Source: Saprospiraceae bacterium (GTDB lineage: Bacteria; Bacteroidota; Bacteroidia; Chitinophagales; Saprospiraceae). Taken from it: 8,228 bases of DNA. A program made the translations under genes and the position numbers. Of this stretch, positions 1-5,893 are shown in pieces. Positions within the stretch are counted from its first letter, which is position 1. Each line of letters starts with the position of its first letter. The stretch is from the NCBI GenBank assembly GCA_020849825.1, contig JADZFP010000263.1:1-8228 (forward strand). Direction: 5' to 3'. The notes under the pieces were generated by a model that saw only the letters and a list, made by a program, of their open reading frames with translations, did not search any database and was not told the DNA's origin.

Positions 1-40
1 AACACCGAATATCGAACACCGAATATTGAATATCGAAGTG
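1..40. repeat. Short AT-rich tandem repeat abutting the yifB stop codon
   Basis: A 14-bp unit, AACACCGAATATCG, at 1-14 is repeated at 15-28 with one change (AACACCGAATATTG). A partial copy, AATATCGAAG, follows at 29-38. The GAATATcGAA core is near-palindromic. The array ends two bases before the TAA stop of yifB (complement of 41-43) and may continue beyond the left edge of the window. I recall similar GAATATCGAA-type intergenic repeats from Bacteroidota genomes, but I could not check this. No function can be assigned. Confidence 0.6.
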
Positions 41-1600
41 TTACCCCGCCCACCCCTCCCGATCCAGGCTCCGGTAATGAATCGCCTCCGCCAGATCCTC
101 GATCCGAATCTCGGCGCTGCCGCCCAGATCGGCTGCTGTGCGCGCTACTTTGAGGAGACGGTCGTAGGCGCGGGCGGAGAGTTGCAGGCGTTCCATGGCG
201 GTTTTGAGCAGCGTGCGGCCAGCCTCGGTCAGTTCGCACACGTCGCGCACCATCCGGCTGGGCATTTGGGCGTTGCAGTACACGTCTTTGAGGTCTTTGA
301 AGCGTTCGGCCTGTATTTCCCGGGCCGCCAGTACGCGCCGGCGGATATCGGCGCTGGTCATTTTGGGGCGTTCGGTGCTGCCGAGTTCTTCGTAGCTCAC
401 GGGCGTCACTTCCACGTGCAGGTCGATGCGGTCGAGCAAGGGGCCGGAGATTTTGGATAAATAACGTTTGACCACCCCCGGGCCGCACACACAGTCTTTT
501 TCGGGGTGGTTGTAATAGCCGCAGGGGCAGGGATTCATCGACGCCACCAGCATGAAACTGGCGGGGTAGTCGACCGACACCTTGGCCCGGCTGATTGTGA
601 CGCGGCGTTCTTCCATCGGCTGGCGCATCACTTCGAGTACGGTGCGTTTGAATTCGGGCAATTCATCGAGAAACAACACGCCGTTGTGGGCAATACTGAT
701 CTCGCCGGGCAGCGGATCGGAGCCGCCGCCAACCAGCGCGACGTCGCTGATGGTGTGGTGCGGCGCGCGGAACGGCCGGGTGGTGACGAGGGCCGAATCG
801 CCGGGCAGCACCCCGGCTACCGAGTGAATTTTGGTGGTTTCCAGCGCTTCGTGCAGGGTGAGGGGCGGCAGGATGGTGGGCAGGCGGCGGGCCAGCATGG
901 TTTTGCCGGCGCCGGGTGGACCGATCAGGATGACGTTGTGCCCGCCCGCCGCGGCGAGTTCGAGGGCGCGTTTGATGTTTTCCTGGCCGCGCACGTCGTT
1001 GAAATCGACGTCGTAATTGTCGAGGTTGGCGGCAAACTCTTCGCGGGTATTGACGCGCATGGGCTGGATGCTCGTATCGCCCGCGAGCACCCGGATGGCC
1101 TCGTTGAGGGTTTCCACGCCAAAAATATCGATGTCGCCCACGATGGCGGCTTCGCGGGCGTTGGCCTTGGGCAGGATAAATCCCTTGAACCCTTTTTTCC
1201 GGGCTTGAATGGCTACCGGCAAAGCGCCTTTGATGGGCCGCAGGGAGCCGTCGAGCGAGAGCTCGCCCATGATGAAGAAGTGATCGAGGTTGTCGGGTCG
1301 GATCACGTCGGAAGCGGCCAGCATGCCGAGGGCAATGGGCAGATCGAAGGCCGAACCCTCCTTGCGGATGTCGGCGGGGGCGAGGTTGACGATGGTTTTG
1401 AGTCGCGGCAGGCGCAGATCGGAGTTTTTCAGCGCGGCTTCCATGCGCGGGTAACTTTCGCGCACGGCGCTGTCGGGCAACCCGACGATGAGGTAAGCCA
1501 GTTTGTCGCTGGTGCCGAGGGCGCCCCCGGTGTTGACTTCGATGGTGATCGTTTGGGCATCGACGCCATGTACGGCGCCGGCGTAGGTTTTGACGAGCAT
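41..1600 (-). CDS. yifB: YifB/ComM family Mg-chelatase-like AAA+ ATPase
   Basis: This is a 519-residue protein, close to the usual YifB/ComM length of about 510. Residues 1-180 form the N-terminal subunit-ChlI domain with a Lon-protease-like fold (opening MLVKTYAGAVHGVDA). The AAA+ core follows, with Walker A GPPGAGKT at 227-234, Walker B GVLFLDE at 307-313, sensor-1 Asn356 and the conserved four-Cys cluster C358/C360...C370/C372, a probable metal site. A C-terminal Mg-chelatase helical domain contains LSARAYDRLLKVARTAADL (474-492). In naturally transformable bacteria, ComM is a hexameric helicase that promotes branch migration when incoming DNA recombines; that role here is inferred from family membership. 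I chose the ATG at 1600 because it matches the family N-terminus. The in-frame ATG at 1630 and the longer form from 1696 would add a Pro/Arg-rich leader unlike the family, and the candidate promoter at 1637-1646 leaves almost no leader for 1630. No Shine-Dalgarno sequence is visible, as is normal in Bacteroidota. Confidence 0.95.
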   Translation of the reverse strand: MLVKTYAGAVHGVDAQTITIEVNTGGALGTSDKLAYLIVGLPDSAVRESYPRMEAALKNSDLRLPRLKTIVNLAPADIRKEGSAFDLPIALGMLAASDVIRPDNLDHFFIMGELSLDGSLRPIKGALPVAIQARKKGFKGFILPKANAREAAIVGDIDIFGVETLNEAIRVLAGDTSIQPMRVNTREEFAANLDNYDVDFNDVRGQENIKRALELAAAGGHNVILIGPPGAGKTMLARRLPTILPPLTLHEALETTKIHSVAGVLPGDSALVTTRPFRAPHHTISDVALVGGGSDPLPGEISIAHNGVLFLDELPEFKRTVLEVMRQPMEERRVTISRAKVSVDYPASFMLVASMNPCPCGYYNHPEKDCVCGPGVVKRYLSKISGPLLDRIDLHVEVTPVSYEELGSTERPKMTSADIRRRVLAAREIQAERFKDLKDVYCNAQMPSRMVRDVCELTEAGRTLLKTAMERLQLSARAYDRLLKVARTAADLGGSAEIRIEDLAEAIHYRSLDREGWAG

Positions 1601-1636
1601 GGGATGCCGGTTTTGTGATTGTTCCGGCATTAAAGA

Positions 1637-1646
1637 TAAAATTATA
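1637..1646 (-). promoter_or_regulatory. Candidate -7 promoter box of yifB
   Basis: Read on the minus strand, the bases are TATAATTTTA. They contain TAATTTTA, which differs from the Bacteroidota -7 box TAnnTTTG only at the last base. A start site roughly 6 bases downstream would give about a 30-base leader to the ATG at 1600. No convincing -33 element was found. The assignment rests on sequence match and position only. Confidence 0.4.
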
Positions 1647-1660
1647 GCGGGCGGAAGAAA

Positions 1661-1718
1661 GCGGATCGGGCGCCGGGGAGGCAAAAAATATTTCAAAAAA
1701 CGGAGTCTGCCGATCCGC
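1661..1718. repeat. 9-bp inverted repeat between divergent genes
   Basis: GCGGATCGG at 1661-1669 is the exact reverse complement of CCGATCCGC at 1710-1718, with a 40-bp spacer. It lies inside the 194-bp region separating the divergent starts of yifB (1600) and the beta-helix gene (1795). The left half falls roughly where the -33 region of yifB would be. It could be an operator or chance pairing in GC-rich DNA, and nothing else supports a regulator. Confidence 0.25.
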
Positions 1719-1759
1719 CTGAATGGGCGTTTCTTAAGCCTGTTTTTCAGTTAATCTTC

Positions 1760-1767
1760 TATATTTG
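1760..1767 (+). promoter_or_regulatory. Candidate -7 promoter box of the beta-helix gene
   Basis: TATATTTG is a full match to the Bacteroidota -7 consensus TAnnTTTG. Transcription would begin around 1773-1776, leaving a leader of about 20 bases, rich in T and C, before the ATG at 1795. A recognisable -33 TTTG is not evident; the T-rich tract at 1742-1747 is the nearest candidate. The box also argues against the in-frame TTG at 1765 as a translation start, because that codon lies inside the box. Confidence 0.55.
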
Positions 1768-1794
1768 AGCCTCTTTTTTTCAATCCTTTTTCCC

Positions 1795-4059
1795 ATGAAA
1801 AATATCATCCTGCTCTCCGGTTTCCTGGCGGCATCCGCCCTTTCATTCGCCCAAAATGTCATTTTCGTCCGCGCCGGCGCCGATCCCGATCTGGCCAATG
1901 GTTACAGCTGGGCCACGGCCTATCCCGACCTCAACGACGCCCTGCTGCAAGCCGTGTACGGCGACGAAATCTGGATAAAAGAAGGAACCTATTACCCCAC
2001 CGGCGGCGGCAATCGCATGTTGTCGTTCAATTTGCCCAACGGCGTCAAACTCTACGGCGGATTCGCCGGCACCGAAAACGCCAAACAACAGCGCGACTGG
2101 CAGAGCCGGCCCACTATCCTGAGCGGCGACATCGGCGTGCCGGGCGATGCCGCCGACAACTCGTATTGCATCCTGTATGCCGCGCAATGCGATTCTTCTA
2201 CAACCGTCGACGGACTGATTTTTGAGCATGGCAACGCCAACAATCCCGACGACGTGGGCGTGTTCAGCCACGAGCGTACCCAATCGGGCTCGGCCATCTA
2301 CCTGATGGGGCAGGGTAACGGCAAATTTGCCTTCCTGCATCTCAACAATTGCACATTCCGACTCAACCGCGCTGACTACTACGGCGCCGTTTATGCCAAT
2401 GGCCGCGACAACGGACGCAGCGCCGTGTGGACGCGCAATTGCCGTTTCTCTCAAAATTACGCGGGCTATGCCGGCGGCGGCCTGGTGGTGGAGAACTATT
2501 ACAGCCCGCAATACCCGCTCCATATTATCGACACCGATTTTCACGACAATGTCGCCCAGGTGCACGGCGGCGGCCTGTTTCTGATTCACCACGCCGACGT
2601 GCTGCTGCGCAACTGCGAATTTGTGCACGACAGCATCTATTACAGCGCCGGCGCTGCCATCGGCATCAAAGGCAGTGAAATCGACGGGCAAATCCTGTTC
2701 GACAACTGCCTTTTCGACCGCAACCGGGTAGGCAACGCCGGTTCGGTGGGCGGTATCATGCTGGTGGAGGTCCAGTATTCGAGTCTCGACCTGATGTTCC
2801 GCCGTTGCGTGTTTTCCAGAAATGCCGGCGCCGACGGCTTTATCAACCCGTCCATTTTGGGTAGTATGACGATGCAGTTCGAACAGTGTATTTTCCGGGA
2901 AAATCAGACCAATCACCTGTTTTACGACCTGACGGCTGCGCAGGACGGTCAGTATATTTTTGTCAATTCGCTGTTTTACAACAATGACGGACGGGAATTT
3001 TACAACAACAGCGCTGCCCCGGTGCTGCTCGACAACTGCATCGTCGTACAATCGGACAATACCCCGGCTTTCATAAACGGGCAGGCGCCGGTTACGCTAA
3101 GCCACACCCTCGTTTCGCATCCGGATTGCTCCGTGCTGGGCCCCTCGGTCACCTGCGGCAACGGCGTCCTCTACAGTCTTGATCCTTTATTCGCCGACCC
3201 CGCCAACGGTGATTTTCATCTCTTGCCCTGCTCCCCCGCCCTCGATGCCGGCGACAATGCCGCGGCGGCAGCCCTGAGTACCGATTTCGACGGTCTGCCA
3301 CGGCTGGCCAACTCGGCCGTCGACCTCGGCCCCTACGAAAACCGCCGTTTTCTGGCCTTAGCTACGCAGCAGCCCGCAAGTTGCTACGGCGCTGCCGACG
3401 GCGCCGTGAGCTTTCTGACCAATGCTTGTACACCCTATGAATTATTCTGGGTCAATGAAACCGGTCAAAACGGCACACAATCCACCGGACTGCCAGCGGG
3501 CAACTATCAGTTTTACCTGCAAGACCCCACGGGTTATACCGACTCGGTCGCCGTCAGCATCAGTACCCCGCCCCAATTGATCGTGTACACGACTGTCGTG
3601 CCGGCTTCCGGGCCGCAAACCCCCGACGGCGCTTTGGTCGTCGATTCGGCCGTAGGCGGTACGCCGCCTTACCCCTGGACCAACGGCGAGCCGCTCGACG
3701 GCTGGGCAAACTTGCTGCCCGGCAACTACACGGCTACCCTGACCGATGCCTGGGGCTGCTCTGTTTTGCTCGATTTTGAAGTGGGCTTTGTGAGTTCGAC
3801 GGAAGAAGAACCAATGGAGCATATCCGAATTTTGCCCAACCCTGCCAGCGGGAACGCCCCCTCCCGCCTCCTGTTCTCACCCGGTACTTTGCAATCGGTC
3901 GTACTGCATAACCCGGTCGGCCAGGCGCTGTATCAATGGCGACAGCCGGCGGGCGATAGTCTTGAGTTGCCTTCGGAGCTGCCCAGCGGGGTTTATCTTG
4001 TGACGCTCGTGTGGAATCACAAAAATTCTGTTCGCCGTCTGGCTTGGATAGTTCCGTAG
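1795..4059 (+). CDS. Secreted right-handed beta-helix protein with choice-of-anchor Q, SprB-like repeats and T9SS type A sorting domain
   Basis: This is a 754-residue exported protein. Residues 1-20 are a Sec signal peptide (MKNIILLSGFLAASALSFAQ), probably cleaved after AQ. Residues 21-120 match the N-terminal part of such proteins (VYGDEIWIKEGTYYP, then LYGGFAGTE). Residues 180-420 form a parallel beta-helix whose coils carry a repeated NCxF-type step at 185, 215, 246, 273, 304, 337, 364, 391 and 414. Residues 460-515 are a choice-of-anchor Q segment (DPLFADPANGDFHLL ... DLGPYE). Two SprB-like modules follow at about 520-590 and 596-663; the second has GGTPPY (621-626) and DAWGC (651-655). 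Residues 670-754 are a T9SS type A sorting domain (ILPNPASG, HNPVGQALY, LPSGVYLVTL). The protein should leave the cell through T9SS and be released or surface-attached. Its substrate is unknown; beta-helix folds often bind or cleave polysaccharides, but I see no catalytic motif. The start is ATG 1795, since an upstream TTG at 1765 lies in the promoter box. Confidence 0.9.
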   Translation: MKNIILLSGFLAASALSFAQNVIFVRAGADPDLANGYSWATAYPDLNDALLQAVYGDEIWIKEGTYYPTGGGNRMLSFNLPNGVKLYGGFAGTENAKQQRDWQSRPTILSGDIGVPGDAADNSYCILYAAQCDSSTTVDGLIFEHGNANNPDDVGVFSHERTQSGSAIYLMGQGNGKFAFLHLNNCTFRLNRADYYGAVYANGRDNGRSAVWTRNCRFSQNYAGYAGGGLVVENYYSPQYPLHIIDTDFHDNVAQVHGGGLFLIHHADVLLRNCEFVHDSIYYSAGAAIGIKGSEIDGQILFDNCLFDRNRVGNAGSVGGIMLVEVQYSSLDLMFRRCVFSRNAGADGFINPSILGSMTMQFEQCIFRENQTNHLFYDLTAAQDGQYIFVNSLFYNNDGREFYNNSAAPVLLDNCIVVQSDNTPAFINGQAPVTLSHTLVSHPDCSVLGPSVTCGNGVLYSLDPLFADPANGDFHLLPCSPALDAGDNAAAAALSTDFDGLPRLANSAVDLGPYENRRFLALATQQPASCYGAADGAVSFLTNACTPYELFWVNETGQNGTQSTGLPAGNYQFYLQDPTGYTDSVAVSISTPPQLIVYTTVVPASGPQTPDGALVVDSAVGGTPPYPWTNGEPLDGWANLLPGNYTATLTDAWGCSVLLDFEVGFVSSTEEEPMEHIRILPNPASGNAPSRLLFSPGTLQSVVLHNPVGQALYQWRQPAGDSLELPSELPSGVYLVTLVWNHKNSVRRLAWIVP

Positions 4060-4091
4060 ATTTGTTCACATTTACGACTGATCCTGCCTAA

Positions 4092-4125
4092 TTGTTCTGA
4101 ATTTTAACTAAATTGCCTATTTTAT
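4092..4125 (+). promoter_or_regulatory. Weak candidate promoter of the second T9SS cargo gene
   Basis: TTG at 4092-4094 could be the -33 element. TATTTTAT at 4118-4125 matches the first six positions of the -7 box TAnnTTTG but lacks the final TG. The spacer between them is 23 bases. A start near 4131 would leave a leader of about 14 bases before the ATG at 4145. The 85-bp gap is AT-rich compared with the flanking genes and has no obvious terminator, so read-through from the upstream gene is an alternative. Confidence 0.3.
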
Positions 4126-4144
4126 CACTTTAAATTCATGCATT

Positions 4145-5590
4145 ATGAAAAAAGTCACACCTTTTATTCTCCTGTTTGTTCTTTGCGGTCTTGCCCGCCT
4201 TTCCGCGCAGTCCTGCTATCCGACCATCGCTACCTACAATGGTTTGGCTGTTAACCTCGGCCCTGTTGCCGGCGCCAACAACGACCTGTTGGCCGATGAG
4301 TTCAAAGCAAATGTTCTGGCGAAGGACTTTGTGCGCAGCGCGATCAGCCCCTGCAATCAGCCCATCGAATATCGCATCCGGAAATCAGCCACCGGTACGG
4401 GCATACCCTCGACGGAGTCAGTTTCATTCGACTGCACTGAATTGGGGGTTCAATTGGTCGAAATTTGGGCAGGCAGTTCTTCTTCTCCCGACTGGGCCTA
4501 CACGGAAACCTATGTGATTATCCAGGACCCGTCCAACTATTGTGACGGCGCCAATCCGGGAGATTTCAACCTCGATTGCGGTGAAAACGACAATATTCCA
4601 CCCACATTAATGGTCTACAATGGCCTGACGCAGACTTTACAAGCTCAGCCCGACGGCAACTCGAAAGCCGTGGTAACAGCCGCCAACCTCGTTTTCAAAA
4701 AAACGGATAATTGCCAGGGACCGGTGCGGTTGCGCATCCGCAAAGGAGGTACCGGCTTTGGCCCGCCCTCGACCGGTTCCGTCACATTCGACTGCGATGA
4801 GCAGGGAACACAGTTGGTGGAGATTTGGGGAAGAGATGTCAGTGGTAACTGGACCAGCGTCTCCACCTACGTTCAAATCTGGGAAGATGACCTTCAGCCT
4901 TGCGACGCAATCGCCGAACCGGGCTGCTCGCCCGATAAAACTGCGCCGGAAGTGGTGGCACTGAACGGTCTGGCCGTCAATATCACGCCCAATTCAAGCG
5001 GAATCAATGCCCAGGTCCGCGCCAAGTGGTTCACCCACCGCAGATTCGACAATTGCTCCGGTATTATGACCGTGCGCATCAGTAAATCGGGTGAAGCGAT
5101 TGCACCGCCGTCAACCGGCACGATCACTTACGACTGCAATGAACTCGGCACCCAGTTCGTCGATATCTGGGTTGGCGACGAAGCCGGTAACTGGAGCAAA
5201 ACCTCGACTTACATCATTGTTCAGGATAATTTCGGCGGCTGCGGTAATTCACCCAGAGTTGTCATGCCGGAATGGAAACAGCAGCAGTCGGTCTATTCGG
5301 CTATTCGCAAACAACCCAAGGTCGAATACGCAGTCGATGGTCTTTCCGTTCAACCCAACCCGACTGCCGGAACATTCAACCTGACCGGTTTTCTGGAACT
5401 GGACGACTATGTACAAGTGGAACTGTATAATTCGCTTGGACAGCAAGTGCGCCTGCTCAGTCCGCGCCAGTGGCAGGCCGCCGGCGACCTGAATTATCAG
5501 TTTGAAATCGGCGAACTTCCCAACGGCCTCTACCGCTGTGCCATCCGCACCGGATCAGGCGTTCAGACGATGACGGTGGTGAAGAATTGA
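4145..5590 (+). CDS. Secreted protein with three Cys-containing Ig-like repeats and a T9SS type A sorting domain
   Basis: This is a 481-residue exported protein. Residues 1-22 are a Sec signal peptide (MKKVTPFILLFVLCGLARLSAQ). Three homologous modules lie at about 26-133, 152-253 and 267-366. Each runs: an opening YNGL or LNGL strand; a variable segment; a DNC-type turn (SPC at 68-70, DNC at 188-190 and 302-304); an RIRK or RISK strand; PST; FDC or YDC (95-97, 215-217, 329-331); Gxx(L/F)V(E/D)IW (105-108, 225-228, 339-342); then GNW in copies 2 and 3 (DW in copy 1); and TYVxxxxD. Each module closes near a third Cys. Similar HYR-like modules are common in secreted proteins of Saprospiria. Residues 397-481 are a T9SS type A sorting domain (VQPNPTAGTFNL, LYNSLGQQV, LPNGLYRCAI). 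No enzyme motif is visible, so an adhesive or structural role is a guess. Its arrangement after another T9SS cargo gene, 85 bp away on the same strand, suggests a shared surface role. Confidence 0.88.
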   Translation: MKKVTPFILLFVLCGLARLSAQSCYPTIATYNGLAVNLGPVAGANNDLLADEFKANVLAKDFVRSAISPCNQPIEYRIRKSATGTGIPSTESVSFDCTELGVQLVEIWAGSSSSPDWAYTETYVIIQDPSNYCDGANPGDFNLDCGENDNIPPTLMVYNGLTQTLQAQPDGNSKAVVTAANLVFKKTDNCQGPVRLRIRKGGTGFGPPSTGSVTFDCDEQGTQLVEIWGRDVSGNWTSVSTYVQIWEDDLQPCDAIAEPGCSPDKTAPEVVALNGLAVNITPNSSGINAQVRAKWFTHRRFDNCSGIMTVRISKSGEAIAPPSTGTITYDCNELGTQFVDIWVGDEAGNWSKTSTYIIVQDNFGGCGNSPRVVMPEWKQQQSVYSAIRKQPKVEYAVDGLSVQPNPTAGTFNLTGFLELDDYVQVELYNSLGQQVRLLSPRQWQAAGDLNYQFEIGELPNGLYRCAIRTGSGVQTMTVVKN

Positions 5591-5626
5591 TTCGAATGAT
5601 TCGATTGGTTCGATTGGTTCGATTGG
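5591..5626 (+). repeat. Left 9-bp tandem array of the composite inverted repeat
   Basis: Four 9-bp units lie head to tail: TTCGAATGA followed by three exact copies of TTCGATTGG. The array starts at the first base after the TGA stop of the upstream gene (5588-5590). The same unit appears in reverse complement at 5840-5890. Confidence 0.9.
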
Positions 5627-5636
5627 CCTCCCCCAG

Positions 5637-5653
5637 CCCCTCCATAGGAGGGG
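5637..5653. repeat. Short GC-rich palindrome, left copy
   Basis: CCCCTCC-ATA-GGAGGGG forms a perfect 7-bp stem with a 3-base loop, nested inside the 34-bp left module. No T-rich run follows on either strand, so it is not a standard Rho-independent terminator. It might still stall or end transcription. Confidence 0.8.
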
Positions 5654-5660
5654 AGCGGAT

Positions 5661-5805
5661 TAGGAAGTTACTATTGATTGATTTTCAATTATTTGCAAGT
5701 CGGCCCCAAGAATAGATACTGACCGGGCAAAGAAAACTTGACTTGTGATATCAAACCACTCGAATTAATTACAAAACGCTGAAAATCAATCGGAAACCCT
5801 CCCCG
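5661..5805. other. Non-coding centre of the inverted repeat
   Basis: This AT-rich 145-bp stretch separates the two arms. It contains the nested 12-bp inverted pair (5676-5687 and 5780-5791) and, inside that, a 92-bp unpaired centre at 5688-5779. I see no reading frame with coding character and no recognisable RNA family. Confidence 0.6.
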
Positions 5806-5812
5806 ATCCGCT

Positions 5813-5829
5813 CCCCTCCTATGGAGGGG
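5813..5829. repeat. Short GC-rich palindrome, right copy
   Basis: CCCCTCC-TAT-GGAGGGG is the mirror copy of the palindrome at 5637-5653, in the right module. For a guaB transcript this is the first hairpin met, about 65 bases after the stop. It is not followed by a T run on the minus strand. Confidence 0.8.
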
Positions 5830-5839
5830 CTGGGGGAGG

Positions 5840-5890
5840 CCAATCGAATCAATCGAATCAATCGAACCAATCGAACCAATCGAACCAATT
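5840..5890 (-). repeat. Right 9-bp tandem array of the composite inverted repeat
   Basis: Five full 9-bp units plus six bases of a sixth lie in tandem: CCAATCGAA, TCAATCGAA twice, CCAATCGAA twice, then CCAATT. These are the reverse complement of the units at 5591-5626, with variants of their own. The array ends three bases before the guaB stop codon (complement of 5894-5896). Confidence 0.9.
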
Positions 5891-5893
5891 CTC

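Larger units (their letters stand above)
5618..5848. repeat. Long inverted repeat with 43-bp perfect arms
   Basis: The 43 bases at 5618-5660 are the exact reverse complement of 5806-5848. Each arm consists of one 9-bp unit plus a 34-bp GC-rich module (5627-5660 and 5806-5839). The arms are separated by 145 bp. A further exact 12-bp inverted pair is nested inside: GATTGATTTTCA at 5676-5687 and its complement at 5780-5791. It sits almost symmetrically, 15 and 14 bases from the arms, so the original arms may have been longer. The element fills the gap between the convergent T9SS cargo gene and guaB. Transcripts from either side could fold the arms into the same long stem, which could limit read-through or protect 3' ends; this is inferred. 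A mobile or MITE-like origin is possible, but no transposase or target-site duplication was found. Confidence 0.9.

Noticed and set aside
506..1618. Long plus-strand open frame opposite yifB
   Set aside because: It is antisense to a well-supported YifB gene. Its Gly/His/Val/Asp-rich translation has no recognisable domain and follows from the high third-position GC of the real gene.
1601..1696. Longer yifB start at 1696 or 1630
   Set aside because: The added residues are Pro/Arg-rich and absent from the family. The candidate promoter lies within this stretch, leaving the ATG at 1600 as the sensible start.
1843..3051. Long minus-strand open frame opposite the beta-helix gene
   Set aside because: It lies wholly inside a gene with a signal peptide, repeat structure and sorting domain. 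Its composition is that of an antisense shadow.
5661..5805. Insertion sequence or transposon body between inverted arms
   Set aside because: The 145-bp centre has no transposase reading frame, and no target-site duplication could be identified at the element's ends.
5637..5829. Standard Rho-independent terminators at the two GC palindromes
   Set aside because: The stems are good, but neither is followed by a T-rich run on the transcribed strand, so they were listed as repeats.
5591..5890. CRISPR array
   Set aside because: The 9-bp units are contiguous with no spacers between them, and no cas gene is present.
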